Assembly: GCA_037200385.1 (NCBI GenBank)
Contig: JBBCGL010000001.1
Location: 4,107,418-4,171,417 of the forward strand
Reading direction: 5' to 3'
Origin: Rhizomicrobium sp.
GTDB taxonomy: Bacteria; Pseudomonadota; Alphaproteobacteria; Micropepsales; Micropepsaceae
DNA length: 64,000 nucleotides
The notes below the pieces were generated by a model, which was not told the DNA's origin, ran no database searches, and worked only from the letters and a program-made list of their open reading frames with translations. Position 1 is the stretch's first letter; every line of letters begins with the position of its first letter. The position numbers were made by a program, and so were the translations under genes. Of this stretch, positions 7,912 through 17,025 are shown piece by piece.

Positions 7912-10900
7912 ATGCCTGCAATGCGTTCAGTCGCGACCGCACGGTCAGCTACGTTCATCAGTGCTTTGTTGATGTCGACCGCTTTCACGGTTCCTGCCTT
8001 CGCGCAGATCGAGACCGTCGTGGTGACCACCGAGCGCAAGGCCGAAGACATTCAGACCGTGCCGGTCGCCGTCACCGCGCTGAGCGGCGCCGACCTCAAG
8101 GCGAAGCAGGTCAACAGCTTCCGCGATTTGCAATTCCACGTGCCGAGCGTGACCTACACGAAGTCGAACTTCGGCGGCGCGCAGTTCCAGATCCGCGGCA
8201 TCACCACCCAGTTCGGTCTCGGCGCCGCCATCGCGCAGAACCAGAACGACATCTATCTCGAAGCCCCGGCGCTCGTGACCGGCCAGTATTTCGACGTCGC
8301 GGACGTCGAAGTGGCGCGCGGCCCGCAATCGACCTCCTATGGCCGCGCGGCGACCGGCGGCGCGGTGAACATCAACACCAACAAGCCGAACCTCGACGAG
8401 TTCCAGGCCCGCGCCTCCTTCGACTACGGCACCTACAACACGATGAAGCCGGAGCTGATGGTCAACGTCCCGCTCATCGACGGCGAGCTTGGCGTCCGCT
8501 TCGCCGCACTCGGCGTCTTCCATGACGGCTATGAGAAGAACGAATATGCCGGCCCGACCGTCTATACCAATGCCGGCCCGGTCGACAGCCGCGTCAACGG
8601 CCAGGGCACGGCTTCGGGCCGCGGCTCGATCCGCTGGCAGCCGAGCGCCGATACGCTGATCGATCTCACGGCCGAGATCGGCTACGAGAACGACACCCGC
8701 GTCCGCGGCGACAAGCAGGAATGCCATCGCGATCCGTCGGGCGTGATCGGCTGCTTGCCCGACCGCCTCGGCTTCGATCCGATCAACCTGAACGCCACCC
8801 TCGGCGCGACCCTCGGCTCCAAGCAGGGCCTGACGGCGCTGCTGAGCAACACCATCGGCGCGCCCTATGGCCTCTCGGTGCTGCTCGGCAACACGGTCGG
8901 CCTGTTCAATCTCGGCGGCAATGGCGGCCCGGGGGACCCGGCCGGCCCGGCCGGCGTATTTTTCCTCGGACCGGGCAGCCCCGGTCCGGCCCAGGTCAAC
9001 CAGATCGGCTCGGGCTTCGGCGGCGTGGTCTCGCCGGACCTGCTGACCTCGAACACCGCCTATAACCCGAAATTCAAGGGCAGCGACGCGGTCTACACCT
9101 TCAACTGGACCCAGACCGTCACGCCCTGGCTGAAATCCACCGTCGATTTCGGCTATTCCAACGGCTATCAGTTCACGCAGCAGGACTACAATGACGGGCC
9201 GCCGACCAATATCAGTTCGCTGATCGTGCCCTCCGTCCTCGGCTTCAACGGGGCCCTTGCCCTGCTTGGCGCCGATCCCACGCCTTACAACAACGCCTAT
9301 TTCGCGCCCGGCGGCGCGCCGATCGGCACCATTCCGATCTCGAACACCTATTACAACGGCAAGTTCGGTTCCTATGGCGGCATCATCGACAACAGCCGCG
9401 GCGGCGTGCTGATGAACACGCCCTATTTCACGACCTATGACGAAGACTCGTTCAGCAGCCGCGAGCTGACCGGCGAAATCCGGTTCCAGACCAGCTTCGA
9501 AGGTCCGCTCAACTTCTCGGCGGGTGCGTTCTGGATGTCGTTCCAGTCGCGCAACCAGTACTGGGTCGCGTCCTCGGCGCTCGATTTCGAAGCGATCGCG
9601 ATCGGCGGTCTCGTCACGGGATTGACGGGCTCGCCCGTGCCGCTCGTCGCGGCCGATCCGACCTTCGATTCGGAATCGCGCCGCGACGACGTGCAGTCGC
9701 GCTCGATCTTCCTCGAAGGCACCTACGACATCACCGACGATCTGCGGTTCATCGCCGGTGCGCGCTACAACGACGATCGCCAGAGCCTGCTGCGCACGAC
9801 CATCCCGGTCGGCGGCGCCTTGCTGACCAACGGCTTCGCGCCGATCGGCGCCCAGGTCAATCTCGACGTCACGAACCGCTCGCCCACCCTCGTTACGGGG
9901 CAGCAGAACAGCGTGACCGACCTGTGGACGGGCCGCGCGACCCTCAACTGGTCGCCGAAGCTCTCCTGGACGGATCAGACATTGGTCTACGCCACCGCGT
10001 CGCGCGGTGAGCTGGCCGGCGGCATCAACGTCGCCAACAATGCGCAGGCGGCCGCCGTCGTGCCGACGGTCTATGTGCCGGCGACGGTGGATGCGCTCGA
10101 ATTGGGCACCAAGAACACGCTGCTGGACGGCTCGCTGCAGGCCAACCTCGACGTCTGGTACTACAATTACGAGAACTACCAGGTCGGCATCATCGCCAAC
10201 CGCCAGGCGCTCACCCTCAACATCCCGGCCCATCTCTACGGCCTGGAAGGCGAGATCGTGTGGCAGCCCGAGGAAGACCTGGCTTTCAACCTGACCTTGT
10301 CGCTGACGCAATCGGCGGCCGGCAACTCCTTTGTCGCCGACCAGCGCAATCCCACGGCGAACGTGCCGAACTCGATCCTGGTCAAGGACCTGACCAACGG
10401 TTCGAACTGCGTGATCGTGCCGACCGCGAATGCGCTCGGCGTCGCCGCGACGGGTCATACTCCGGGCGAATCGTCCGCGCTTCATATCGCCAACTTCTAC
10501 CTGCCGAATGGCGGCAACGCCGCGATCGATGCCCCCTACGGCATTCCGCTGGTCAATTACGGCGTGTGCGCTCCGACGACGGCATATGCCGGCGGGGCTC
10601 CCGCGGGGTTCACGCCGACGCCGGCGCATCCGGTCTACACCTACGAAGACGCGCTCGAGGCGCAGGGCTTCCAATACACCTTTGCCGTCAACGCCAAGAC
10701 CGGTGCCCTGGCCGTCGACTCGACGGGCAGCACCTTCCACGACGGCAACGGCAATGTCGTCAACCTGCATGGCAATCAGCTGCCGCAGGTGCCGAATGCC
10801 CAGATCGGCTTCGGCGCGCAGTGGACGGCGCATCTGGGCGACTACACCCTGGTGCCGCGCGTCGACTACTACTGGCAGTCGAGCTTCCAGTCGCGCGTCT

Positions 10901-11127
10901 GGAACGACGCGAACATCGACCGGGTGGACGGCTGGGACACGATGAACGCCCAAATCCAGCTCAACGCGCCGGACGCCGCGTGGTACGCCAAGGTGTTCGC
11001 CACCAACGTGTTCGACAAGCGCAATCCGACGGGCGTCTATCTGACGGATCCGACCTCGGCGCTGTACACCAACGTGTTCTCCGAAGACCCGCGGGTCGTG
11101 GGCATCTCGCTGGGCGCGAGCTGGTAG
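7912..11127 (+). CDS. TonB-dependent receptor
   Basis: A 1071-residue outer-membrane receptor. Start at ATG 7912 has GGGGAG 8 bases upstream and gives a clean signal peptide (MPAMRSVATARSATFISALL, cleavage near AFAQ). The mature protein begins IETVVVTTERKAEDIQTVPV, a TonB-box-bearing N-terminus, followed by a plug domain (FRDLQFHVPSVTYTK, AEDI box) and a 22-strand barrel ending GISLGASW with the terminal aromatic needed for BAM insertion. It is large, with long Gly/Pro-rich loops near residues 330-360. Receptors of this group in Caulobacter and Sphingomonas take up carbohydrates or aromatic compounds as well as siderophores; the substrate cannot be assigned. An intrinsic terminator follows. 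Confidence 0.9.
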   Translation: MPAMRSVATARSATFISALLMSTAFTVPAFAQIETVVVTTERKAEDIQTVPVAVTALSGADLKAKQVNSFRDLQFHVPSVTYTKSNFGGAQFQIRGITTQFGLGAAIAQNQNDIYLEAPALVTGQYFDVADVEVARGPQSTSYGRAATGGAVNINTNKPNLDEFQARASFDYGTYNTMKPELMVNVPLIDGELGVRFAALGVFHDGYEKNEYAGPTVYTNAGPVDSRVNGQGTASGRGSIRWQPSADTLIDLTAEIGYENDTRVRGDKQECHRDPSGVIGCLPDRLGFDPINLNATLGATLGSKQGLTALLSNTIGAPYGLSVLLGNTVGLFNLGGNGGPGDPAGPAGVFFLGPGSPGPAQVNQIGSGFGGVVSPDLLTSNTAYNPKFKGSDAVYTFNWTQTVTPWLKSTVDFGYSNGYQFTQQDYNDGPPTNISSLIVPSVLGFNGALALLGADPTPYNNAYFAPGGAPIGTIPISNTYYNGKFGSYGGIIDNSRGGVLMNTPYFTTYDEDSFSSRELTGEIRFQTSFEGPLNFSAGAFWMSFQSRNQYWVASSALDFEAIAIGGLVTGLTGSPVPLVAADPTFDSESRRDDVQSRSIFLEGTYDITDDLRFIAGARYNDDRQSLLRTTIPVGGALLTNGFAPIGAQVNLDVTNRSPTLVTGQQNSVTDLWTGRATLNWSPKLSWTDQTLVYATASRGELAGGINVANNAQAAAVVPTVYVPATVDALELGTKNTLLDGSLQANLDVWYYNYENYQVGIIANRQALTLNIPAHLYGLEGEIVWQPEEDLAFNLTLSLTQSAAGNSFVADQRNPTANVPNSILVKDLTNGSNCVIVPTANALGVAATGHTPGESSALHIANFYLPNGGNAAIDAPYGIPLVNYGVCAPTTAYAGGAPAGFTPTPAHPVYTYEDALEAQGFQYTFAVNAKTGALAVDSTGSTFHDGNGNVVNLHGNQLPQVPNAQIGFGAQWTAHLGDYTLVPRVDYYWQSSFQSRVWNDANIDRVDGWDTMNAQIQLNAPDAAWYAKVFATNVFDKRNPTGVYLTDPTSALYTNVFSEDPRVVGISLGASW

Positions 11128-11150
11128 GCTTCGGACCGTCTTTCCCGGAA

Positions 11151-11180
11151 AAGGGCGCCGGCAGCGGCGCCCTTTTTCTT
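11151..11180 (+). terminator. Intrinsic terminator after the TonB receptor
   Basis: A 9-bp stem AAGGGCGCC / GGCGCCCTT with a 6-base loop, followed by TTTTTCTT, 24 bases after the receptor stop. Confidence 0.88.
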
Positions 11181-11282
11181 TGCCGCCGGCGGTCGCCGAT
11201 GTCGCTGGCCGGCGCCCGCCGTTCCGCGCCCGCGCCGGATGGACTAGCCTTCGGTATCCAACCGGCCGCCCAGGAGCCAACC

Positions 11283-12227
11283 ATGGAAACGCGCAAGCTC
11301 GGCACGTCCGGCATAGAGGTCTCGGTCGTCGGCCTCGGCTGCAACAATTTCGGCACTCTGAAGGTGGACGCCTCGCGCCGCGTGGTCGATCGCGCCCTGG
11401 ACCTGGGCATCACCCTCTTCGACACCGCCGACGTCTATGGCAATCGCGGCGGCTCGGAGGAGCAGCTGGGCGATATCCTGGGCGCCCGCCGCAAGGACAT
11501 CGTGCTCGCCACGAAATTCGCCATGCCGATGGACGACGCGGGCGCCAGATCCGGCGCCTCGGCCGCCTATATCCGCGAGGCCTGCGAGGCGAGCCTGAGG
11601 CGCCTCAAGACCGACTGGATCGACCTTTACCAGCAGCACCGCCCCGATCCGGACACGCCGATCGAGGAGACCCTGCGGGCGCTCGACGACTTGGTGAGAC
11701 AGGGGAAAGTCCGTGCCATCGGCTGTTCCAACCTGCCTGCCGACCAGCTGGCCGCGGCACATGCGGCCTCGCGCAAGCACGGCCTTGCGGCCTATGTCAC
11801 GGCGCAGGACCAGTACAGCCTGGTCGTTCGCGACGTCGAAACCGCGCTGCTGCCGGAACTGACCCGCGAGGGCATGGGCCTGCTGCCCTATTTCCCGCTC
11901 GCCAGCGGCCTGCTCAGCGGCAAGTACAAGAAGGGCGAAGCGGCGCCGGCCGGAACGCGCTATGCCCGCGCCGGCCGTTTCGCCGACACCTACATGACCG
12001 AGGAGAACTGGGCCATCGTCGAGGCGCTGACCGCCTTCGCCGAGGCGCGGGGCCGCACGGTCCTCGATCTCGCCTTCGCCTGGCTGCTGGCGCATCCCTG
12101 GCTGCCCAGCGTGATCGCCGGCGCCACCCGGCCCGAGCAGATCGACCAGAATGCCGCCGCGGCAAGCTGGAAACTGTCCGCCGGCGAGGTCGCCGAAGTC
12201 GATCGCATCACGCAGAAAACGGCTTAG
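11283..12227 (+). CDS. Aldo/keto reductase
   Basis: A 314-residue NADPH-dependent oxidoreductase of the AKR superfamily. The family start MxxRxLGxSGIEVSVVGLGC is present, with the catalytic tetrad recognisable as D and Y in FDTADVYGN, K in VLATKFA and H in LYQQHRPD. The C-terminal IAGATRPEQIDQN segment binds NADP. The AGGAG at 11272-11276 fixes the ATG. Likely reduces small aldehydes or ketones. It stands alone between the receptor terminator and a pair of inverted repeats that separate it from the convergent efflux genes. Confidence 0.92.
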   Translation: METRKLGTSGIEVSVVGLGCNNFGTLKVDASRRVVDRALDLGITLFDTADVYGNRGGSEEQLGDILGARRKDIVLATKFAMPMDDAGARSGASAAYIREACEASLRRLKTDWIDLYQQHRPDPDTPIEETLRALDDLVRQGKVRAIGCSNLPADQLAAAHAASRKHGLAAYVTAQDQYSLVVRDVETALLPELTREGMGLLPYFPLASGLLSGKYKKGEAAPAGTRYARAGRFADTYMTEENWAIVEALTAFAEARGRTVLDLAFAWLLAHPWLPSVIAGATRPEQIDQNAAAASWKLSAGEVAEVDRITQKTA

Positions 12228-12240
12228 GTCGGCGCTGCGC

Positions 12241-12363
12241 CATCCTTCGAGGGCCGCTGTGCGGCCACCTCAGGATGGCGGTTTCATTTTTGCCGCATTT
12301 ACCGACCGCGTCATGCTGAGGTGCTTGGTTCGCGGCAACGCCGCGAACCAAGCCTCGAAGCAC
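12241..12363. repeat. Facing pair of CCTTCGAGG...CCTCAGGATG palindromic repeats
   Basis: Copy 1 (12241-12278) reads CATCCTTCGAGG, a GGCCGC/GCGGCC hairpin, then CACCTCAGGATGG. Copy 2 (12311-12363) is the same element inverted (TCATGCTGAGGTGC ... GCCTCGAAGCAC) around a 13-bp perfect stem CTTGGTTCGCGGC-aac-GCCGCGAACCAAG. The element type is a common alphaproteobacterial intergenic repeat. It lies between convergent genes and may also stop transcription from both sides. Confidence 0.75.
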
Positions 12364-12369
12364 ACAGGT

Positions 12370-15300
12370 TCACTCCGCCGGCTGCGTCCGCGCTCCGCCG
12401 CCGAACAGGCTGCGCCAGCGGAAATGGCCGGCGCGCTCGCCGAGGTGATCGAGATAGGTGTAGATCACCGGCGTGATGTAGAGCGTCAGGAGCTGGGAGA
12501 CCAGCAGGCCGCCCACCACCGCCAGGCCCAGCGGCCGCCGCGACTCCGAGCCCGCGCCGAAGCCGATCGCGATCGGCAGCGTGCCCATCAGCGCCGCCAT
12601 CGTCGTCATCATGATCGGCCGGAACCGCACCAGCGCCGCTTCGACGATGGCCTTCTCCGGCGGCACGTGTTCGCTGCGCTGCCGGTGGAGCGCGAAGTCG
12701 ATCATCATGATCGCGTTCTTCTTCACGATGCCGATCAGCATGATCATGCCGACAAAGGCATAGACGCTGAGCGGCGTGTCCGATCCGGTGATGCCCGCGG
12801 TGAAGAGCTGGTGGAACAGCCACAGCGTGATCAGCGCGCCGACCGCCGCCGAAGGCAGGCCCGACAGGATGGTCAGCGGGTGGATGAAGCTCTCATACAG
12901 GATGCCCAGGATGATGTAGACCGTGATCAGCGCGATCAGCAGGAGCAGGCCCATATTGCTCAGCGAGCTCTGGAAGGCCTGCGCCGTGCCCTGGGCCGAG
13001 CCGCTCACCGTGTCGGGCAGGTGCAGTTGCGCCTTGACCCGGTCGATCGAGCTCAGCGCATCGCCCAGCGAGTATCCCTTGTCGAGGTTGAAGGAGATCG
13101 TGACCGCCGGCAGCTGGCCCTGGTGATTCACCGTCAGCGGCATGGTGCCCGGCGTCAGCTTGACCACCGAGGTCAGCGGCACCAGCGTCGTGCCGTCCGC
13201 CGCCGACAGGTAGATCCGCGACAGGTCGCTGAGCTTGAACTGGTATTGCGGCAGGAGCTCCATGATGACGAAATACTGGTCGGCCGAGCCGTAGATGGTG
13301 GACACCTGTTCGGTGCCGAAGGCCGCGCCCAGCGCGGTCTCGATCTTGGCCGGCGTGATGCCCAGGGCCGCCGCCTTGTCGCGATCGATCGCGACGTTGA
13401 TCGAGGGCGCCGCCAGGTCGAGGTCGGTCGTCACGTCCTGGAACCCCGGCGTGGTCGCCAGCGCGTTCATCAGCTTGAGCGAGGACGTCTGCAGCTCGCC
13501 TTGGTCGAGGTCCTGCAGCGTGTACTGGTACATCGATTTCGACTGACGGCCGCCGATCTGGATCGCGGGCGGGTTCTGCATATAGGTGTTGATGCCCGGC
13601 ACCGCGCCCAGCTTGGGCCGCAGCTGGCGGATGATCTCGTCCGCGGAATCGCGGTCGCCCGAATCCTTCAGAGTCAGAAGCAGCGTGCCGGTGTTGGTGC
13701 CCGTGCGCGAGCCGCCGCCGCCGACGAACGACATCACCGTCTTCACGCCGGGATTCTTCGCCGCGATCGCCGCAACCCGCTGCTGGTACTGCGCCATCTT
13801 GAGGAAGGAGGTGCGGTCGGCGCCCTCGGTCTGGGCACGGATCATCCCCTGGTCTTCGGTCGGGATGAAATCCAGCGGCACCAGGTAGAACATGCCGACG
13901 GTCGCGGCCAGGCTGGCGAAAAAGAGGAAAAGGATGAAACCGCGATGCGCCATGCTCCAGCCCAGCGAGCGCTCATAGCCGCCCTGGACGCGGTCGAAGA
14001 TCGCTTCGCTGCGCTCGTAGAAGCCGCCCGGCTTGTGCGCCTTGGCGGCCTTCAGGAAGCGGCCGCTCAGCATCGGCGTCAGCGTCACCGACACGATGCC
14101 GGAGACGACGATGGCGAGCACGATGGTGACCGCGAATTCGTGCAGCAGCCGCCCCACGATGCCGCCCATGAAGACCAGCGGGATGAACACCGCCGCCAGC
14201 GACACGGTCATCGACAGGATGGTGAAGGCGATCTCGCGCGAGCCGTTCATCGCCGCCTCGCGCGGCTGCTCGCCCTCCTCGATGTGGCGCACGATGTTCT
14301 CGAGCATCACGATAGCGTCGTCGACCACGAAGCCGACCGACAGCGTCAGCGCCATCAGCGACAGGTTGTCGAGATTGTAGCCGAACAGCGCCATGCCCGC
14401 GAAGGTGCCGATCACCGCGATGGGCAGCGCCAGCGACGGGATCACCGTGGCGGACAGGTTGCGCAGGAAGATGAAGATCACCAGCACCACCAGCACCGCG
14501 GCGATCAGCAGGGTGCTCTGCACGTCGGCGACGGAGCTGCGGATCAGCTGGCTGCGGTCGTAGATGATGTCGAGCGACAGCGAGGCGGGCAGCTGCTTGG
14601 AAAAGGCCGGCAGGATGGCCTTGATCTCGTCGACCACGGCGATGGTGTTGGAGCCGGGCTGGCGCTGCACCGCCAGCACGACGGCCGGCTGGCCGTTGAA
14701 CCAGCTATAGGCGAGGTTGTTCTGCACGCTGTCGATGGCGCGGCCGACGTCGCGCACCCGCACCGGCGCGCCGTTCTGGTAGGCGATCACCTGGTTGTTG
14801 AAGGCCGCGCCCGTCATCAGCTGGCCGTTGGCATGGATCAGCGTCGCCTGGGTCGGGCCGTTGAGCTGGCCGGTCGCCTGGTTGACGTTGGCGTTCTGCA
14901 GCGCCGCGGCGACCTGGTCGATGCCGATGCCGCGCGCCGCCAGCTGCGCCGGATCGATCTGGACCCGTACCGCGTATTTCTGCGAGCCGTAGACGTTGAC
15001 CTGCGCCACGCCGTTCAGCGTCGAGATCTGCCGCGCCAGCAGGGTCTCGGCATATTTGTCGACCTCCGACATCGGCAGGGCCGGCGAATGCAGCGCGATG
15101 AAGATCACCGGCTGGTCCGACGGATTGACCTTCCGGATGGTCGGCGGCGTCGGCATGTTGGTCGGCAGCTGGCGGCCCGCGGCCGAGATCGCGGACTGCA
15201 CGTCCTGCGCCGCCGCGTCGATGTTGCGGTCGAGGTCGAATTGCAGCGTGATCGAGGTCGAGCCCGCCGAGCTCGACGAGGTCATCGAGCTGATGCCGGC

Positions 15301-15522
15301 GATGGTCGAGAACTGGTTCTCCAGCGGCGTCGCGACCGCGGATGCCATCGTGTCCGGATCGGCACCCGGCAGGCTCGCCGACACCGTGATGGTCGGGAAG
15401 TCGACGTTGGGCAGCTCGCTGACCGGCAGGCTCGAATAGCCGAACAGGCCGAAGATCACGAGCGCCGCCATCAGCAGCGTCGTCATCACCGGCTTTTCGA
15501 TGAATTGCGCCGAGATGTTCAT
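12370..15522 (-). CDS. RND multidrug efflux permease (HAE1, MdtB/MdtC-like)
   Basis: A 1050-residue inner-membrane RND pump. It begins MNISAQFIEKPVMTTLLMAA and has the HAE1 hallmarks: PNVDFPTITVSASLPGADPD porter start, TM4 VGFVVDDAIVMLENIVRH with the paired proton-relay aspartates, and a C-terminal half repeating the N-terminal half. Sequence style is closest to MdtB/MdtC. It exchanges protons for drugs or detergents and needs the adaptor encoded 7 nt upstream (15530-16726) and a TolC-type outer-membrane channel that is not encoded here. Unlike the enterobacterial MdtBC pair only one permease is present, so it is probably a homotrimer. Confidence 0.93.
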   Translation of the reverse strand: MNISAQFIEKPVMTTLLMAALVIFGLFGYSSLPVSELPNVDFPTITVSASLPGADPDTMASAVATPLENQFSTIAGISSMTSSSSAGSTSITLQFDLDRNIDAAAQDVQSAISAAGRQLPTNMPTPPTIRKVNPSDQPVIFIALHSPALPMSEVDKYAETLLARQISTLNGVAQVNVYGSQKYAVRVQIDPAQLAARGIGIDQVAAALQNANVNQATGQLNGPTQATLIHANGQLMTGAAFNNQVIAYQNGAPVRVRDVGRAIDSVQNNLAYSWFNGQPAVVLAVQRQPGSNTIAVVDEIKAILPAFSKQLPASLSLDIIYDRSQLIRSSVADVQSTLLIAAVLVVLVIFIFLRNLSATVIPSLALPIAVIGTFAGMALFGYNLDNLSLMALTLSVGFVVDDAIVMLENIVRHIEEGEQPREAAMNGSREIAFTILSMTVSLAAVFIPLVFMGGIVGRLLHEFAVTIVLAIVVSGIVSVTLTPMLSGRFLKAAKAHKPGGFYERSEAIFDRVQGGYERSLGWSMAHRGFILFLFFASLAATVGMFYLVPLDFIPTEDQGMIRAQTEGADRTSFLKMAQYQQRVAAIAAKNPGVKTVMSFVGGGGSRTGTNTGTLLLTLKDSGDRDSADEIIRQLRPKLGAVPGINTYMQNPPAIQIGGRQSKSMYQYTLQDLDQGELQTSSLKLMNALATTPGFQDVTTDLDLAAPSINVAIDRDKAAALGITPAKIETALGAAFGTEQVSTIYGSADQYFVIMELLPQYQFKLSDLSRIYLSAADGTTLVPLTSVVKLTPGTMPLTVNHQGQLPAVTISFNLDKGYSLGDALSSIDRVKAQLHLPDTVSGSAQGTAQAFQSSLSNMGLLLLIALITVYIILGILYESFIHPLTILSGLPSAAVGALITLWLFHQLFTAGITGSDTPLSVYAFVGMIMLIGIVKKNAIMMIDFALHRQRSEHVPPEKAIVEAALVRFRPIMMTTMAALMGTLPIAIGFGAGSESRRPLGLAVVGGLLVSQLLTLYITPVIYTYLDHLGERAGHFRWRSLFGGGARTQPAE

Positions 15523-15529
15523 GGCCGCG

Positions 15530-16726
15530 CTATTTCTTCTGCGGCTTGGCGACGGTCACCGGCTTGCCCGGAACGACCTTCAGCTGGCCGTCGACGATCA
15601 CCGTGTCGCCGGGCTTGACCTTGCCCTCGATCGCGGCGGTCGTGCCGTCGTCATGCAGCACCTTCACCGTCACCATCACGGCTTTGCCGTCCTTGACCAG
15701 GTAGACGAAGTTCTTGTCGGGTCCCAGATTGATCGCGTCGTGCGGCACCGCGAGGGCGCTCTTGACCGTGTCCAGCACGACCCCGACATCGACCAGCTGG
15801 CCCGGCACCAGCGTGCCGGCTTCGTTGCCGAAGCTGGCACGCAGCTCGATGGTGCCGGTCTGGTCGTTCACCTGGTTGCCGACGAAGTTCACCGTCGCGG
15901 TGAGCGGCTGGGCGTCCGGCGCGTTCTGCTGCATCAGCGTCACCGCCATGCCGGACGCCATGCGCCTCTGGATGCGCGGCAGGTCGGCCTGGGGCAGGGC
16001 GAAGGAAATCTTGATCGGCGTGATCTGGGTGATCGTCACCAGGGGATTGCCGCCCGGCGCGACCGTGGTCGGTCCATTGCCCGTGCTGCCGGCTGCCGTG
16101 ATCTGGTTGCCGGGCTGGATCAGGATCGGCCCGGTCTTGCCGTCGATCGGCGAGCGGATGGTGGTGTAGCCGAGGTTGAGCCGCGCCGCGTCGACATTCG
16201 CCACGGCCACCAGATAGGCGGCCTTGGCATCGTCGGCATCCTGCGGCGCGACCGCCTTCTGTTCCAGCAGCCGGGCATAGCGCTCGGCCTTCGCCTTGGC
16301 CGAGGTCAGCGTGGCCGCCGCGTTGTCGTAAGCCGCCTGATAAGGCTTGGGATCGATCTGGAACAGCAGGTCGCCTTTATGGACGGTTTGTCCCTCGACG
16401 AAAAACGCCTTGAGCAGTTCGCCCTGAACCCGCGCGGTGATCTGTACCGTCGCGTCGGAAACTACGGTGCCGATCGTGTGCTCGGCCACGGTGAGATCCT
16501 GCCGCGTCACTTTCTGGACGACCACTGGGGGTGCCGGGGTCTTCTTGGGTGCCGTTCCGCCCATGAAGAACCAGGCGACGATGGCGGCCACCAGCAGCAC
16601 GCCGAGGATGCCTAGGATCAGACGCGTGCGCGTGCCGGTCTGCTGATAGGTCTCGCGCACCCGACCCGGAAGGTCTTGGGCAGCGCCGGTCGCGGCGTCG
16701 AAGGAACTGGGCATGCGGATGTTCAT
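15530..16726 (-). CDS. RND efflux periplasmic adaptor (MdtA/AcrA-like)
   Basis: A 398-residue membrane fusion protein from ATG 16726 (MNIRMPSSFDAATG). One N-terminal transmembrane anchor (LILGILGVLLVAAIVAWFF, about residues 36-54) precedes a barrel-sandwich/lipoyl half-motif (VTARVQGELLKAFFVEGQ), a coiled-coil hairpin (AYDNAAATLTSAKAKAERYA) and the second half (LNLGYTTIRSPIDGKTGPI). The tail is Lys/Gln rich. It bridges the permease encoded 7 nt downstream to an outer-membrane channel. The start is set by fold, since no strong ribosome site is visible; the longer GTG/ATG forms add no recognised sequence. Confidence 0.9.
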   Translation of the reverse strand: MNIRMPSSFDAATGAAQDLPGRVRETYQQTGTRTRLILGILGVLLVAAIVAWFFMGGTAPKKTPAPPVVVQKVTRQDLTVAEHTIGTVVSDATVQITARVQGELLKAFFVEGQTVHKGDLLFQIDPKPYQAAYDNAAATLTSAKAKAERYARLLEQKAVAPQDADDAKAAYLVAVANVDAARLNLGYTTIRSPIDGKTGPILIQPGNQITAAGSTGNGPTTVAPGGNPLVTITQITPIKISFALPQADLPRIQRRMASGMAVTLMQQNAPDAQPLTATVNFVGNQVNDQTGTIELRASFGNEAGTLVPGQLVDVGVVLDTVKSALAVPHDAINLGPDKNFVYLVKDGKAVMVTVKVLHDDGTTAAIEGKVKPGDTVIVDGQLKVVPGKPVTVAKPQKK

Positions 16727-17025
16727 AGAGCGGTCCGTCGGCCTGGATTCAAGGCGTGGTCCCTGGGCCAAAGGACATCACCCCCGCAATTCGCTGCCGG
16801 GCCGCGCTTCCAAGCCTGTCCTAGCATGGCCTTCGCCAATTGCCAGACCGGCAATGTCTTAAACTGTCGCGCCGCAGCATTCGGCGCGCAAACCGTCATC
16901 GAAGCTTCGCATGCGGAGCGTTAACCGCTCAATTCGCCTTGAGTTTCCTTGCGAAAATGCAATGTGTTGCTCTGCGGCATGGGCACCTATATAAGCCCGC
17001 GCTTTCCAGCCAGGCGCCCGAATCC
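16727..17025. other. Divergent intergenic region between efflux adaptor and typA
   Basis: About 299 bp without a gene. It must hold promoters in both directions. On the plus strand a clear sigma70-type promoter is visible at 16967-16995. I see no operator that would identify a local regulator for the efflux genes. Confidence 0.5.
16967..16995 (+). promoter_or_regulatory. sigma70-type promoter of typA
   Basis: TTGCTC (-35, 16967-16972), 17-bp spacer, TATAAG (-10, 16990-16995), giving a leader of about 25 nt before the typA ATG. Confidence 0.6.

Noticed and set aside
7945-11280. 1111-codon minus-strand frame opposite the TonB receptor
   Set aside because: Same shadow effect; no signal peptide, motif or plausible start, while the plus strand encodes a complete receptor.
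12151-15618. 1155-codon plus-strand frame opposite the RND permease
   Set aside because: His/Arg/Asp-rich shadow; the minus strand carries an intact, motif-complete RND pump.
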